A stretch of 64,000 nucleotides of DNA from Hymenobacter yonginensis (GTDB taxonomy: Bacteria; Bacteroidota; Bacteroidia; Cytophagales; Hymenobacteraceae). A program made the position numbers and the translations under genes. The stretch covers positions 1,364,001 through 1,428,000 of the forward strand of contig NZ_CP115396.1 in assembly GCF_027625995.1 (NCBI RefSeq). The letters run 5' to 3'. The notes under the pieces were generated by a model that was not told where the DNA came from, ran no database searches, and was given only the letters and a program-made list of their open reading frames with translations. Positions 37,865 to 47,414 of this stretch are shown piece after piece. How positions within the stretch are numbered: position 1 is the first letter of the stretch; the number at the start of each line of letters is the position of its first letter.

Positions 37865-39145
37865 CTAAACCTGCCCGCGACAGACTACCTGAAAGGTCTG
37901 GCGGGTGCGTTGCTCCAGCAGCAGCTCGCGCCCCTCGGTGAGGCGCTGGATGCTGGCCGCATCGTAGTTTTTGATGGTGTAGAGCTCCAGCCCCGTGTTG
38001 TAATGGATAGTGAACTGGTCGCGCAGCAGCGCCAGTAGCTTTTCGAGGCGGTAAGCCGAGAAATCCGTGCACACCGAAAAGCTGATGGCCGAGTTCTGCA
38101 TCAGATGAATCTTGAGCCGCACCTGCGCCAATGCCCCGAAAATCACCTCCAGATTCTCCTCGGAGATAAACGTGAGGTCCTTGCTCTCAAACGACACCAA
38201 GCACTGCCCGTCCTTGCGGATAAAAGCCGGCGCCAATAAGCCGTGGCGGCAGTCGTGGATGCGGGTGCCCTCAGCGCTGGGGTCCAGAAACGACTTCACC
38301 AGCAGCGGAATCCGGCGCACGGCCAGCGGCTTGATGGTTTTGGGATGAATGACGCTGGCGCCGTAGTACGCCATTTCGATGGTTTCCTGATAGCTGATTT
38401 CGGGGTAGCGCACCGTATCCCGGAAAAACTTGGGGTCGGCGTTCAGTAAGCCCGCCACGTCCTTCCAGATCGTCACCGACTCGGCCTGCAGGCAGTAGGC
38501 GAAGATGGCGGCTGTGTAGTCGGAGCCCTCCCGGCCCAGCGTGGTGGTCTGGCCGCTGGACGTGCCGCCCACGAAACCCTGGGTCACGACGGGGCCGCGG
38601 GCCAGCAGGTCGGGCAGCGCGGCCAGCAGGTGGCGCTCGGTGGTGGGCCAGTCTACGCGGCCCTCGCGCCAGGTGTGGTCCGTGCGAATCAAGGAGCGGC
38701 AGTCCAGCCACTGGGCATGCAGGGCGCGGGCCACAATGCACGTCGCCAGCAGTTCCCCGAAGCTCACAATCTGGTCGTACTGCCGGTCGTAATCGCCGGG
38801 AAGGAGGGTGGCCATCCGGTCGCCGAGCTGCTCGAACAGTGTGGCCAGCAGCGGCGCGGCGCTGTCGGCCGGTGCTGCCTCGTCGGCTACACCCAGTTCC
38901 GCGGCTACGCCCGCATGAAACTCGCGCAGGCGGGCCAGTGGGGCGGTAAAATCCTGGCCGCTATAAGCCAGCTGAAACAGTTCCTCCAGCGCGTTGGTGG
39001 TTTTGCCCATCGCCGACACCACAATCAGCAGCGGCGCGCCGGCCCCGTATTCCTGCACAATGCGGCCGAGGTTGCGGATGGCGGCGGCGTCTTTCACCGA
39101 GGCGCCGCCAAACTTGTAGACTTTCAACTGAGAGGATTCCTGCAT
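37865..39145 (-). CDS. lysC: Aspartate kinase (monofunctional)
   Basis: 426 residues. The N-terminal kinase motif is [19 protein letters not shown]; the catalytic loop [20 protein letters not shown] and [20 protein letters not shown] are diagnostic for aspartate kinases. The C-terminal ACT region ([20 protein letters not shown] and on) senses end-product amino acids. It makes 4-phosphoaspartate, the first step to lysine, threonine and methionine. There is no fused homoserine dehydrogenase. The ATG at 39145 follows a -7 box after five bases, implying a leaderless mRNA. Divergent from fbp. Confidence 0.95.
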   Translation of the reverse strand: MQESSQLKVYKFGGASVKDAAAIRNLGRIVQEYGAGAPLLIVVSAMGKTTNALEELFQLAYSGQDFTAPLARLREFHAGVAAELGVADEAAPADSAAPLLATLFEQLGDRMATLLPGDYDRQYDQIVSFGELLATCIVARALHAQWLDCRSLIRTDHTWREGRVDWPTTERHLLAALPDLLARGPVVTQGFVGGTSSGQTTTLGREGSDYTAAIFAYCLQAESVTIWKDVAGLLNADPKFFRDTVRYPEISYQETIEMAYYGASVIHPKTIKPLAVRRIPLLVKSFLDPSAEGTRIHDCRHGLLAPAFIRKDGQCLVSFESKDLTFISEENLEVIFGALAQVRLKIHLMQNSAISFSVCTDFSAYRLEKLLALLRDQFTIHYNTGLELYTIKNYDAASIQRLTEGRELLLEQRTRQTFQVVCRGQV

Positions 39146-39150
39146 GGGCT

Positions 39151-39158
39151 CAAATGTA
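39151..39158 (-). promoter_or_regulatory. -7 box TACATTTG of lysC
   Basis: An exact TAnnTTTG match on the minus strand, five bases before the ATG at 39145. The implied transcription start coincides with the start codon. Confidence 0.6.
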
Positions 39159-39198
39159 GGGCGGAACGGATATTTGTGCCACTACGCCCGAAAAAGGT

Positions 39199-39206
39199 TA
39201 ATTTTG
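39199..39206 (+). promoter_or_regulatory. -7 box TAATTTTG of fbp
   Basis: An exact TAnnTTTG match 35 bases before the ATG at 39242, within 50 bases of the divergent lysC -7 box. Confidence 0.65.
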
Positions 39207-39241
39207 GCTTCCCACCCATCCGTTCATTCTCTCAGGCTTTT

Positions 39242-40258
39242 ATGAATCAACACGACAAGCTGGCGCTGCCCGTAGGCACTACTCTGGACCGTTTCATCAT
39301 GCGCAAGCAGGAGGATTTCCCTTATGCCACCGGCGAGCTGAGCCAGTTGCTGCGCGATATTGCCCTGGCCGCCAAAATCGTGAATCGCGAAATCAACCGC
39401 TCCGGCCTCATCGATATTGCCGGCGCGTACGGCAACCGCAACGTGCAGGGCGAAGACCAGCAGAAGCTCGACGTCATTGCCAACATCCGCTTCATCCGGG
39501 CGCTGCGCAACGGCGGCGAGGTGTGCACCATCATCAGCGAGGAAGACGAGGAAGTCATCCAGACCGGCAACGTGCAGGGCAAGTACATCGTGGCCATCGA
39601 CCCGCTCGACGGCTCCAGCAACATCGATGTAAACGTGTCCATCGGGACCATCTTCAGCATCTACCGGCGCGTATCGCCCACCGGCGCCGAAGGCACGATG
39701 GCCGACTGCCTGCAGAGCGGCACCCACCAGGTAGCGGCCGGCTATGTAATCTACGGCTCCAGCACCATGATGGTGTACACCACTGGCAACGGCGTCAACG
39801 GCTTCACCTACGAGCCCAGCCTAGGCGAGTTCTTCCTCTCGCACCCCAACATTCAGTCGCCGAAATCCGGCAACGTGTACTCCGTAAACGAGGGCAGCTC
39901 GGTTTCCTTCTCGCCCGGCATGGCCGCCTACGTGGCGTATTGTAAGGAGCAGGGCTACTCGGCCCGCTACATCGGCTCATTGGTAGCCGACTTCCACCGC
40001 AACCTGCTCAAGGGCGGTATCTACATTTATCCGTCCACCCAGAAGTCGCCGAAGGGCAAGCTGCGCCTCATGTACGAGTGCAACCCGCTGGCGTTTATCG
40101 TGGAGCAGGCCGGCGGCAAAGCCAGCAACGGCTACATGCGCACCATGGAAATCGAGCCCCTGGATATGCACGACCGGTGTCCACTGTTCATTGGCTCTGT
40201 AGACTTGGTGAGCCAGGCTGAAGAGTTTATGGCCCGCGAGCTGGCTCAGGCAGAGTAG
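39242..40258 (+). CDS. fbp: Fructose-1,6-bisphosphatase, class 1
   Basis: 338 residues, the normal length of FBPase I. The metal site is [29 protein letters not shown] carries upstream acidic ligands and [19 protein letters not shown] with [15 protein letters not shown] forms the substrate site. It hydrolyses fructose-1,6-bisphosphate in gluconeogenesis. The ATG at 39242 gives [18 protein letters not shown]; the upstream in-frame stretch is antisense to lysC and not real. A terminator follows. Confidence 0.96.
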   Translation: MNQHDKLALPVGTTLDRFIMRKQEDFPYATGELSQLLRDIALAAKIVNREINRSGLIDIAGAYGNRNVQGEDQQKLDVIANIRFIRALRNGGEVCTIISEEDEEVIQTGNVQGKYIVAIDPLDGSSNIDVNVSIGTIFSIYRRVSPTGAEGTMADCLQSGTHQVAAGYVIYGSSTMMVYTTGNGVNGFTYEPSLGEFFLSHPNIQSPKSGNVYSVNEGSSVSFSPGMAAYVAYCKEQGYSARYIGSLVADFHRNLLKGGIYIYPSTQKSPKGKLRLMYECNPLAFIVEQAGGKASNGYMRTMEIEPLDMHDRCPLFIGSVDLVSQAEEFMARELAQAE

Positions 40259-40296
40259 ACGGCCGCTTCGGCCGTATTTAGCTGGCATACCTATAA

Positions 40297-40334
40297 AAAG
40301 AAGCCCGTCTGCACTACTGCAGACGGGCTTCTTT
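40297..40334. terminator. Terminator between fbp and the DUF5606 gene
   Basis: AAAGAAGCCCGTCTGCA and TGCAGACGGGCTTCTTT form a strong stem. It is bidirectional for the convergent genes. A smaller hairpin, ACGGCCG-CTT-CGGCCGT, sits directly after the fbp stop (40259-40275). Confidence 0.85.
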
Positions 40335-40354
40335 ATTGCTGTTGAAGAAAAGAA

Positions 40355-40939
40355 CTAGTCTTTCTTCTTGGCGCTTTTCTTGGGCGCCTTTTCTGCTTCC
40401 TCAGCGGGCTCAGCGGCTTTCTTCTTGGCTTTCGGCTTTTCTTCCGTAGCCTCGTCGTCGGCTTTCTTGGCTGCTTTCTTAGCAGGCGCTGCAGCGGGGG
40501 CTTCGGTTTCAGCGGCGGCAGCTTCGGTAGCTTCTTCAGCGGCCTCCTGGTACTCCAGGCGGCTGCTTACCACGTGGTACCACTGCACCAGCTTCTTGAT
40601 GTCGGACATGTACACCCGGTCCCGGTCGTAGTCGGGGATGATTTCGCCCATGAACGCCGTCAGGTCCCGGTCATCCGACTTGTGGGTGAGGGCCAGGCTG
40701 CTGCCGTGCTTTTGGTAAATCCGGTCGAAAACTTCCGTCAGCGGTACCGTCTGGTCGTAGTCCTGGGTGTAAATGGAAATCTCCTGCAGCAACGACACCT
40801 TGTTGCGGGCCGAGGCCACGGAGCGGGTTGCCTGCTCATTGAGGGCTTCCACGATTACGCCAGCGCGGGTTGGCTTCACGAGGCGGTACAGACCGGGCAT
40901 TCCGCTGATAGCGGCAATCTCCTTCAGGTCGTAGGGCAT
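40355..40939 (-). CDS. DUF5606 protein with low-complexity Lys/Ala/Glu tail
   Basis: 194 residues. The N-terminal 135 residues match the Bacteroidota DUF5606 pattern: LKEIAAISGMPGLYRLVKPT, then ARNKVSLLQEISIYTQDYD, LTHKSDDRDLTAFMGEIIPD and YDRDRVYMSDIKKLVQWYHV. The C-terminal 60 residues are Ala/Glu/Lys repeats resembling histone H1-like tails (KKAAKKADDEATEEKPKAKK), which could bind nucleic acid or be disordered. The function is not established. The ATG at 40939 starts the domain. It lies downstream of the TonB-like gene on the same strand with 31 bases between. Confidence 0.85.
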   Translation of the reverse strand: MPYDLKEIAAISGMPGLYRLVKPTRAGVIVEALNEQATRSVASARNKVSLLQEISIYTQDYDQTVPLTEVFDRIYQKHGSSLALTHKSDDRDLTAFMGEIIPDYDRDRVYMSDIKKLVQWYHVVSSRLEYQEAAEEATEAAAAETEAPAAAPAKKAAKKADDEATEEKPKAKKKAAEPAEEAEKAPKKSAKKKD

Positions 40940-40970
40940 AGGGGTAAAACAGTTGTTGGAAAAAGCAAAG

Positions 40971-41456
40971 TTACTCAGTTGCGGCGGCTTGGCCGGGGGC
41001 TGGCAGCTTAAATACAATCGGCAGGCTGGTCAGCACTGCGTAGTCGGGCTTCTTGAACTGGAGCAGGCGCACCACACGAAGCGCCTCCTCGCCGCAGCCA
41101 CCCCCGATATTCTTTACGAGCTTGATGCCTTCCAAGGTTCCGTTGGTTGTGAGCGTGAAGCTCACGATACAAGTGCCCTGGATCCGGTTGCGGCGGGCCA
41201 GAATCGGGTACTTCTTTTCCTTTTCAATAAAAGCATACAGGGCATCCTGGCCACCCTCGTAGTACTCGGCTACCGGAATGGTTTTGCCCACGTTGCCTAC
41301 CTGATGCGCCGGAGCTGCCGCGGCTGGCTCGGCTTCAGGCGCTACCGTTTCCGGCGCCGGCCCGTCAGTCTTGACCTTTACTTTGGTTTTCTGCGCCAAC
41401 GCCGGCACCGAGCAGGCCAGCAGGCCCAGGGCCAGCGCGAAGGAAAGTTTTTTCAT
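40971..41456 (-). CDS. Exported protein with TonB C-terminal domain
   Basis: 161 residues. The signal peptide is MKKLSFALALGLLACSVPALAQ. A short KTKVKVKTDG stretch and Ala/Pro/Glu-rich linker precede the TonB C-terminal fold: KYPILARRNRIQGTCIVSFT, then LTTNGTLEGIKLVKNIGGGC and EALRVVRLLQFKKP. It lacks the N-terminal membrane anchor of TonB, so it probably acts in the periplasm as a TonB-like module of unknown partner. The KVKVKT motif also occurs in the C-terminal tail of the PorE-like protein at 42624. It is likely co-transcribed with the DUF5606 gene. Confidence 0.85.
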   Translation of the reverse strand: MKKLSFALALGLLACSVPALAQKTKVKVKTDGPAPETVAPEAEPAAAAPAHQVGNVGKTIPVAEYYEGGQDALYAFIEKEKKYPILARRNRIQGTCIVSFTLTTNGTLEGIKLVKNIGGGCGEEALRVVRLLQFKKPDYAVLTSLPIVFKLPAPGQAAATE

Positions 41457-41533
41457 GAACGTAACAGCAAGAAAAAAGGGAAGGAAAAAGCCGGAACAAC
41501 CCGGCCCGGTACCCAGACAATTACGAGGCCAAT

Positions 41534-42151
41534 CTACACAATCTCCTCCGTTTGGGCCATCTGCCGGTTCACGTCTTCAATGAAGGCCAGCACCTCGTCG
41601 CGGCCCGTTCTCTCCTCCGCCGACGTAATAAAATGGCGCGGCACCTCATCCCACGACTCGCTCATCTTGCGCATGTATTCCGTCACGTTCTGATGCGTGC
41701 GGCTCCCGGATTGTTTGTCGGCTTTGGTGAAGACCATCACAAACGGAATGCCTTCGGTGCCGAGCATTTCCATGAACTCCAGGTCGACGGCTTGGGCCGT
41801 ATGGCGGGAATCAATCAGCACAAACACGCAGGATAGGTTTTCTCGCTGGCGCAGATAGAAATTAATCATGCGGCCCCACTTCACGCGGCTGTCCTTGCTG
41901 ACCTTGGCATAGCCATAGCCCGGTAAGTCAACCAGATACCACTCTTTGTTAACCAGAAAATGGTTGATGAGCTGGGTCTTGCCCGGCAGGGAAGACGTTT
42001 TGGCCAGCCCTTTGCGCTCCATCAGCATATTAATAAGCGAAGATTTGCCCACGTTGGAGCGCCCGATAAAGGCATACTCAGGGAGCGTGGGCGGCGGACA
42101 TTGGTCTACCCGCGTATTGCTCATTAAGAAAGAAGCGTCACGAATTTGCAT
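41534..42151 (-). CDS. engB: Ribosome biogenesis GTPase EngB (YsxC)
   Basis: 205 residues. The G motifs are in normal order: EYAFIGRSNVGKSSLINMLM (G1), LPGKTQLINHF (G2), YLVDLPGYGYAKVSK (G3, with the family-specific PGYGYA), and MVFTKADKQ (G4). It is a cytoplasmic GTPase needed for large ribosomal subunit assembly. The ATG at 42151 is supported by a TACCTTTG -7 box at 42175-42182 (minus), 23 bases upstream. Confidence 0.97.
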   Translation of the reverse strand: MQIRDASFLMSNTRVDQCPPPTLPEYAFIGRSNVGKSSLINMLMERKGLAKTSSLPGKTQLINHFLVNKEWYLVDLPGYGYAKVSKDSRVKWGRMINFYLRQRENLSCVFVLIDSRHTAQAVDLEFMEMLGTEGIPFVMVFTKADKQSGSRTHQNVTEYMRKMSESWDEVPRHFITSAEERTGRDEVLAFIEDVNRQMAQTEEIV

Positions 42152-42623
42152 ACTGAAATCAACAGGTGTGTAAGCAAAGGTACGCCCGGAAATACATTGA
42201 TTCCCGCTGTGCCAGGTAAACCGTAGCACAGGCAAATTTCGTAGGCTAGTCAAGGTTCTTTGTAAAGCAGGCCTATATTTGCGCGGTTCGAGTGCCCTGC
42301 TCCAGGCAAAAAAAGTGGTATATCTTTATTTTTTTCCAGGCGTTGCTGCACTTATTTAACTGAATTGGATGGGACTAAGGTGGTATTATAAAATTTCTAT
42401 CTTTGCCCCCAAATTCATTGGTGCTGCACTCGCCAAAATCCGGTAATAAGTAGCGTAATGAAGAAAAACAACTCTTTCTAACGCGAAAAAAATAGTTCCC
42501 TACTTAACCCTAGGACAGGTTTTCAGTATAAGAGGCATCTTACCGCAAAACCGCTGCCACAATCAGCATCCGCACCTGGGTTAACTCCTCTTGCAACTCC
42601 TTATTCCTCAAACCCCTCCTCAG
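42152..42623. other. 472-base intergenic region with promoters and long leader
   Basis: It holds the engB promoter (42175-42182) and the promoter of the PorE-like gene (TATCTTTG, 42398-42405). The latter implies a leader of about 210 bases. The leader contains a seven-codon reading frame (ATG at 42458, stop at 42481, MKKNNSF) and a long-range pairing of TTAACCCTAGG (42504-42514) with CCTGGGTTAA (42575-42584). No other gene is credible here. Confidence 0.6.
42398..42405 (+). promoter_or_regulatory. -7 box TATCTTTG of the PorE-like gene
   Basis: An exact TAnnTTTG match in an AT-rich stretch (TATTATAAAATTTCTATCTT), about 220 bases before the coding start. Confidence 0.65.
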
Positions 42624-44858
42624 ATGGACAACTTAGTCAAAAGGTTATTGAAAGCCTCTTGCGCCTTAGCTCTTACCGCTGCCGTGGCCCAGCCTGCGCT
42701 GGCCCAGAGCACGCGCCAGCAGCTTAAGACGGCAAATAAGTTATTCGACCAAGAAAACTACCGGGCCTCTATTCCTTACTATGAGCAGGTACTGGCAAAG
42801 GAGCCCAACAATGCGTTAGCGCTGTTCCGCGCCGGCATTTCTTATATGTCGTTCGACAAAGAGAAAGCCAGCGACTACATCTACAAGGCTCAAAAGCTGA
42901 AGCCTAAAGTTTCGAAGGACGTAGAGTATTGGCTCGGCCGTGTCGACCACCTCAACTACAACTTCGATGAGGCCATCACGCACTACCAGGCTTACAACGC
43001 CACGCTGAAGCCCAAGGACACCCGCAAAGCCCAGTTGGCGCAGTTGATCCAGCACTCGAAAAACGCCAAGGTGCAGTTCAACAGCCCCAAGGACATCTTC
43101 GTGAAGAACCTAGGTCCCACGATCAACACGCCTTACTCGGAGCACAGCCCCGTGATTTCGCAGGACGACAAGATCCTGCTCTTCACGTCGCGCTCCGACA
43201 ACATGAGTGCTCAGTCGGTTGCGCAGGACGCTAAGAACAACAAGAAAGACAAGAATCTGGCAACTGACGGCCAGTACTACGAAAATATTTACGAAGCGCG
43301 TCGCATCGACGACGAGAACTGGGAGAAGCCACGCTCGTTGAGCACGGTGCTCAACGGCAAAGGCCACGATGCTTCGATTCAGGTGTTCGATAACGACACC
43401 AAGTTGCTGATGTATCGCAACGACGAGAACGGCGACATCATGTACGCCGAGAAGTCGGGCGCTGACTGGACGGAGCCGAAGAAGTTGAACGACAACATCA
43501 ACTCCAAAGCCTTCGAGTCGGACGCGTACATCACGCCGGACGGCCGCACCATCTACTTCTCTACGGGCAAGTACTCGGAAGACGGTACGCTGGACATCTA
43601 CTACGCTACCCGTCAGCAGGGTGGCGACTGGGGCACGGCCAAGCCGGTTGCCGGCATCAACACCAAGTACGATGACGACAGCCCGTACCTGAGTAAAGAT
43701 GGCCGGACGCTGTACTTCGCCTCGCGCGGCCACAACACCATGGGTGGCTACGACATCTTCAAGTCGGAGTATGATTCGGTAGGCAACAAATGGGGCCGCC
43801 CGGAGAACATGGGCTACCCTGTGAATACGCCCGATGATGACACCTACTACCGTCTGAGCCCGAACGGTTCGTATGCGTACCTGTCGTCGTACCGCATCGG
43901 TGGCTATGGTGAGAAGGACATCTACACCATCAACTACATCAAGAATGCCATCATCCGGGGCAAAGTGTTTAGCAAGCGCGACAGCACGACGGTAGTTCCC
44001 GGGGTGGAGCTGGTGTTCAGCGGCACGCAGGCCGATAAAACGGCCCTGAGCTACCGCGACGTAACCAAGCCAGAAACCGGCGACTATCAGGTGAACGTGC
44101 TTTCGGGCCGTACGTACCAGGTAGCTGCTTCCAAAGACGGCCAGAACGTAGCCACGGAGGAATTCGCAGTACCCGTATCGACTAACGATTCGACGGTTAT
44201 TGAGAAAAACTTCTACGTTGACTACGTAGATACGAGCACGGTAGCTGGTGTGGCTATGAAGCCCATCTACTTCGATACCGACAAATACAAGCTGCGCGCT
44301 GAGAGCATCACGGAGCTGAACAACATTGCTGCTATTCTGGCTGCTAACCCTGGTGTGAACATCTCCATCGAGGGCCACTGCGACTCGCGCAATACCGACG
44401 AGTACAACATGGTACTGGGCCAGAACCGCGCCAATGCTGCTTACAATTACCTGAAGAAGCAGGGTGTAGGCGAAACCCGCATGGTAACGGTGAGCTACGG
44501 CGAGCGTCGTCCGGCTGCTGGCAACGATACGCCGGAGAACATGCAGCTTAACCGCCGCGTGGAGTTCCGCACGATCCTGAAAGAAGGCGAAGCCATGCCA
44601 ACCATGACGCCTCCTGCCGCTCCAACCTCGGCTACTCCGGTGCGCACTGTGCCGCTGCAGCCCGGCAAAAGCAAGGTGAAGATGGCCGACGGCACGAAGG
44701 TGAAAACCAAAGTGGACGAGGACAGCGACAAAGTGAAAGTGAAAACCAAAGGCGCTTCGGACGAGAAAAGCAAAACGGTTACCAAAGACGGTACCATTGA
44801 TGCCAAGACCAAAGACGCCAACGGCGAAAAGACCAAAGTGAAGACGGACAACGACTAA
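42624..44858 (+). CDS. PorE-like TPR / beta-propeller / OmpA family protein
   Basis: 744 residues. A signal peptide of 28 residues ends in AVAQPALAQ. Tetratricopeptide repeats (about 30-150: [20 protein letters not shown]) are followed by a PD40-type beta-propeller (about 160-435: [64 protein letters not shown]), a carboxypeptidase-regulatory-like domain (about 450-530) and an OmpA C-terminal domain that binds peptidoglycan ([16 protein letters not shown] and [12 protein letters not shown]). This is the domain order of PorE of the type IX secretion system, but PorE is a lipoprotein and no lipobox is seen here, so it may be a paralogue. A Lys/Thr/Asp tail follows ([20 protein letters not shown]). 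Confidence 0.85.
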   Translation: MDNLVKRLLKASCALALTAAVAQPALAQSTRQQLKTANKLFDQENYRASIPYYEQVLAKEPNNALALFRAGISYMSFDKEKASDYIYKAQKLKPKVSKDVEYWLGRVDHLNYNFDEAITHYQAYNATLKPKDTRKAQLAQLIQHSKNAKVQFNSPKDIFVKNLGPTINTPYSEHSPVISQDDKILLFTSRSDNMSAQSVAQDAKNNKKDKNLATDGQYYENIYEARRIDDENWEKPRSLSTVLNGKGHDASIQVFDNDTKLLMYRNDENGDIMYAEKSGADWTEPKKLNDNINSKAFESDAYITPDGRTIYFSTGKYSEDGTLDIYYATRQQGGDWGTAKPVAGINTKYDDDSPYLSKDGRTLYFASRGHNTMGGYDIFKSEYDSVGNKWGRPENMGYPVNTPDDDTYYRLSPNGSYAYLSSYRIGGYGEKDIYTINYIKNAIIRGKVFSKRDSTTVVPGVELVFSGTQADKTALSYRDVTKPETGDYQVNVLSGRTYQVAASKDGQNVATEEFAVPVSTNDSTVIEKNFYVDYVDTSTVAGVAMKPIYFDTDKYKLRAESITELNNIAAILAANPGVNISIEGHCDSRNTDEYNMVLGQNRANAAYNYLKKQGVGETRMVTVSYGERRPAAGNDTPENMQLNRRVEFRTILKEGEAMPTMTPPAAPTSATPVRTVPLQPGKSKVKMADGTKVKTKVDEDSDKVKVKTKGASDEKSKTVTKDGTIDAKTKDANGEKTKVKTDND

Positions 44859-44877
44859 GCCGCTTCAGACAGCAAGT

Positions 44878-44914
44878 AAAACGGGCCGGGCACATTGCCC
44901 GGCCCGTTTTTTTT
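44878..44914 (+). terminator. Terminator after the PorE-like gene
   Basis: AAAACGGGCCGGGCA pairs with TGCCCGGCCCGTTTT, followed by four more T. Confidence 0.85.
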
Positions 44915-44937
44915 CAACATAATGGCCGAACCAGCGT

Positions 44938-44945
44938 TATGTTTG
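44938..44945 (+). promoter_or_regulatory. -7 box TATGTTTG of ubiE-porT
   Basis: An exact TAnnTTTG match 41 bases before the ubiE start at 44987; it lies within the in-frame upstream stretch and so supports the shorter start. Confidence 0.6.
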
Positions 44946-44986
44946 GGCAATTTCGCCCCCGAATTTTCGTTGTTCGCCCCAGAACT

Positions 44987-45715
44987 ATGGCCGTAGTACC
45001 TTACAAAGACGACACCGCTGGCAAAAAGTCGCAGGTGGCGCACATGTTTAACAGCATCGCCGGGAAGTATGACTTCCTCAACCACTTCCTGAGTGCGGGC
45101 ACCGATATCTACTGGCGGCGCAAAGCCGTGAGCGAGCTGAAGCAGCTGCGGCCGGCCCGGATTCTGGATATTGCCACCGGTACCGCCGATTTCGCCATCG
45201 AAACGCTGCGGGCGGCCTCGGCCGATGCGCAGGTAACGGGGGTGGATATTTCGGAAGGCATGCTGGCGGTTGGGCGTAAGAAGCTGGAAGCAAAAGGCCT
45301 CACCAACCGAATCCGGCTGGAGCTGGGCGACTCGGAGAATCTGCCGTTTCCGGACGGCCACTTCGACGCCGTAACGGCTTCGTTTGGGGTGCGCAACTTC
45401 GAAAATCTGGCAATTGGCCTGGCCGAAATGCGGCGGGTGCTGCGGCCGGGTGGCAAGCTCGTGATTCTGGAGTTTTCCAAGCCCACGGCCTTTCCCATGA
45501 AACAGGCTTATAATTTTTACTTCCGGCATATTCTGCCGGTATTTGGTAAACTCATCTCCAAAGACCGCGCCGCCTACACGTACCTGCCCGAATCGGTGCA
45601 GGCTTTCCCGGACGGCCCCGACTTTCTGGCTATTCTCCGGCAGGTTGGCTTTACTTCTCCCGCATGGCAACCCCTCACTTTCGGCATCAGCTCCATTTAC
45701 ACCGCACTCAAGTAA
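44987..45715 (+). CDS. ubiE: Demethylmenaquinone / 2-methoxy-6-polyprenyl-benzoquinol methyltransferase
   Basis: 242 residues. SAM-binding motif I is [20 protein letters not shown], then [37 protein letters not shown] and [20 protein letters not shown], the UbiE signature. It performs the last methylation in menaquinone synthesis, the quinone used by Bacteroidota. The ATG at 44987 ([20 protein letters not shown]) is the family-typical start. The 3' end overlaps the start of porT by 52 bases. Confidence 0.96.
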   Translation: MAVVPYKDDTAGKKSQVAHMFNSIAGKYDFLNHFLSAGTDIYWRRKAVSELKQLRPARILDIATGTADFAIETLRAASADAQVTGVDISEGMLAVGRKKLEAKGLTNRIRLELGDSENLPFPDGHFDAVTASFGVRNFENLAIGLAEMRRVLRPGGKLVILEFSKPTAFPMKQAYNFYFRHILPVFGKLISKDRAAYTYLPESVQAFPDGPDFLAILRQVGFTSPAWQPLTFGISSIYTALK

Positions 45716-46488
45716 GCCAGGTTGCATTGGCCGGCCTGCTGGCTCTGGCCGTGCCGCTCAGCGGGCTGGCGCAGAACAAGAGCCGGAGCAGCGCCAGCCG
45801 GGGCAAAGGCGGCCGCGTGAAGTCCATTACGGTGCAAAACCTGCCCGGCTACGACGACAAGTGGTTTCACCCCGGCTTCTACATTGCCCCGAACTTCTCG
45901 AGCTACAAGGTCGAGCAGTCGCCGGAGTATATCGCCAATTTTGGCACGTCGCGCGGCGTGACGGCTAATTCCAAGATCAGCCCTGGCTTTGCGGTGGGCT
46001 TTGTGGGCGATGCGCGGCTGAACGACTACCTGAATCTGCGCTTTGCGCCGGGCGTGAGCTTTATCACGCGCCAGATTGAATTCAAGCCAGATGGCTACAC
46101 GCCAAATCCTGCCAACGATAATGACCCAGACGAAATCCTGACCCAAGAGGTAGGGGCCACGCAGGTGGATCTGCCGCTGCTGGTGAAGTTTCACTCGGAG
46201 CGTCGCCGCAATACGCGCGTGTACGTGGTGGGTGGCCTCAAGCCCAGCGTAAATGTGGGTACCCGTCGCAAAGACCCGGACCGCAACCAGCTGTCGGTGG
46301 CCAGCAGCGACCTGGCTATTGAGTATGGCGTGGGTCTCGACCTGTTTTACCCGTTCTTCAAGTTTGCCCCCGAGCTGCGTTTCTCGCATGGCTTGAGCAA
46401 CCAGCACCAGGGCGTAGACAACATCTACAGCCGCAGCATTCAAAGCCTGCGCAGCAACACGGTGACGCTGTACCTGACCTTTGAGTAA
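45664..46488 (+). CDS. porT: Type IX secretion outer-membrane protein PorT
   Basis: 274 residues. A signal-type hydrophobic segment ([21 protein letters not shown]) is followed by an eight-strand barrel-like protein of the PorT/outer membrane beta-barrel family: [54 protein letters not shown] and [29 protein letters not shown], ending in TVTLYLTFE. It is needed for the gliding/secretion machine that exports proteins with a C-terminal sorting domain. The tight overlap with ubiE is the usual order in Bacteroidota and strengthens the assignment. The N-terminal 16 residues before the hydrophobic segment are polar. Confidence 0.88.
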   Translation: MATPHFRHQLHLHRTQVSQVALAGLLALAVPLSGLAQNKSRSSASRGKGGRVKSITVQNLPGYDDKWFHPGFYIAPNFSSYKVEQSPEYIANFGTSRGVTANSKISPGFAVGFVGDARLNDYLNLRFAPGVSFITRQIEFKPDGYTPNPANDNDPDEILTQEVGATQVDLPLLVKFHSERRRNTRVYVVGGLKPSVNVGTRRKDPDRNQLSVASSDLAIEYGVGLDLFYPFFKFAPELRFSHGLSNQHQGVDNIYSRSIQSLRSNTVTLYLTFE

Positions 46489-46592
46489 CCTACGAATGCG
46501 TGGCTGAAATCAAGAAATGGCTGGCTGCCCAACAGTGTGTTGGCGTGGCCAGCCATTTTGCATCTGGCTCTCTGTCGTTTTAACAAGTCTAT

Positions 46593-47342
46593 ATGAAAAC
46601 TGCCTTCATCACCGGGGCTTCCTCGGGTATTGGCCGCGCTACGGCCGTAGCGCTGGCACAGGCCGGGTTCCAATTGGTCGTTACCGGGCGCCGCCGCGAG
46701 AAGCTGGAGGAACTTGCCCGGGAACTCGCCAATACACCCACGCATATTCTAACCTTCGACGTGCGCGACCGGGCGGCGGTGGAGGCTGCCGTCGGAAGTT
46801 TGCCTGCCGCGTTTGCTGAGGTAGACGTGCTGATCAACAACGCCGGCAATGCCCACGGCCTGGCCCCGATTCAGGACGGCAACCCCGACGACTGGGACGC
46901 CATGCTAGATGGCAACGTGAAGGGGCTGCTCTATGTGAGCCGGGCCGTGCTGCCCGCCATGACGCGCCGGCAGGTGGGCCACATTATCAATATCGGCTCC
47001 ATTGCCGGCATTGAGGCCTATGCCAACGGCAACGTGTACTGCGCCTCCAAGGCGGCCGTATCGATGCTGACCCGCACCATGCGCCTGGATCTGCTGCCCC
47101 ACAACATCCGGGTGGCAGAGGTGAACCCGGGCGCGGTGGAAACCGACTTCTCAAAGGTGCGCTTTAAAGGCGACGAAGCCCGGGCCGAGTCGGTGTACAA
47201 GGGCTTTCAGCCGCTGGTGGCGCAGGATGTGGCCGAAGTCATTCAGTTCATGGTGACCCGCCCGCCGCACGTAAACGTGGCCGAAGTGCTGCTGCTGCCA
47301 ACGGCACAGGGCGCGGCTGCTACCATTCGGCGGGAGTCATAA
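46593..47342 (+). CDS. SDR family oxidoreductase (YdfG-like)
   Basis: 249 residues. The cofactor site is AFITGASSGIGRATAVALAQ with VTGRRREKL after strand 2, favouring NADPH. The NNAG motif lies in VLINNAGNAHGLAPI, the catalytic Ser in IINIGSIAGIEAY and the YxxxK pair in VYCASKAAVSM. The pattern matches YdfG, an NADP-dependent 3-hydroxy acid/serine dehydrogenase, more than fatty-acid FabG. Cytoplasmic. The substrate is not proven. A terminator follows. Confidence 0.93.
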   Translation: MKTAFITGASSGIGRATAVALAQAGFQLVVTGRRREKLEELARELANTPTHILTFDVRDRAAVEAAVGSLPAAFAEVDVLINNAGNAHGLAPIQDGNPDDWDAMLDGNVKGLLYVSRAVLPAMTRRQVGHIINIGSIAGIEAYANGNVYCASKAAVSMLTRTMRLDLLPHNIRVAEVNPGAVETDFSKVRFKGDEARAESVYKGFQPLVAQDVAEVIQFMVTRPPHVNVAEVLLLPTAQGAAATIRRES

Positions 47343-47374
47343 CCGAAAGCCAACGCACTGCAGCGTGCTGCAAA

Positions 47375-47411
47375 AACAAAGCCCGGCCAATCAGTTGGTC
47401 GGGCTTTGTTG
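47375..47411. terminator. Terminator between SDR and hydrolase genes
   Basis: AACAAAGCCCGGCCAA and TTGGTCGGGCTTTGTT pair with a short loop (one G-T pair). It serves convergent genes. Confidence 0.8.
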
Positions 47412-47414
47412 CGT

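Noticed and set aside
38630-39241. N-terminal extension of the fructose-bisphosphatase
   Set aside because: It is antisense to lysC; the promoter at 39199 and the family N-terminus place the start at 39242.
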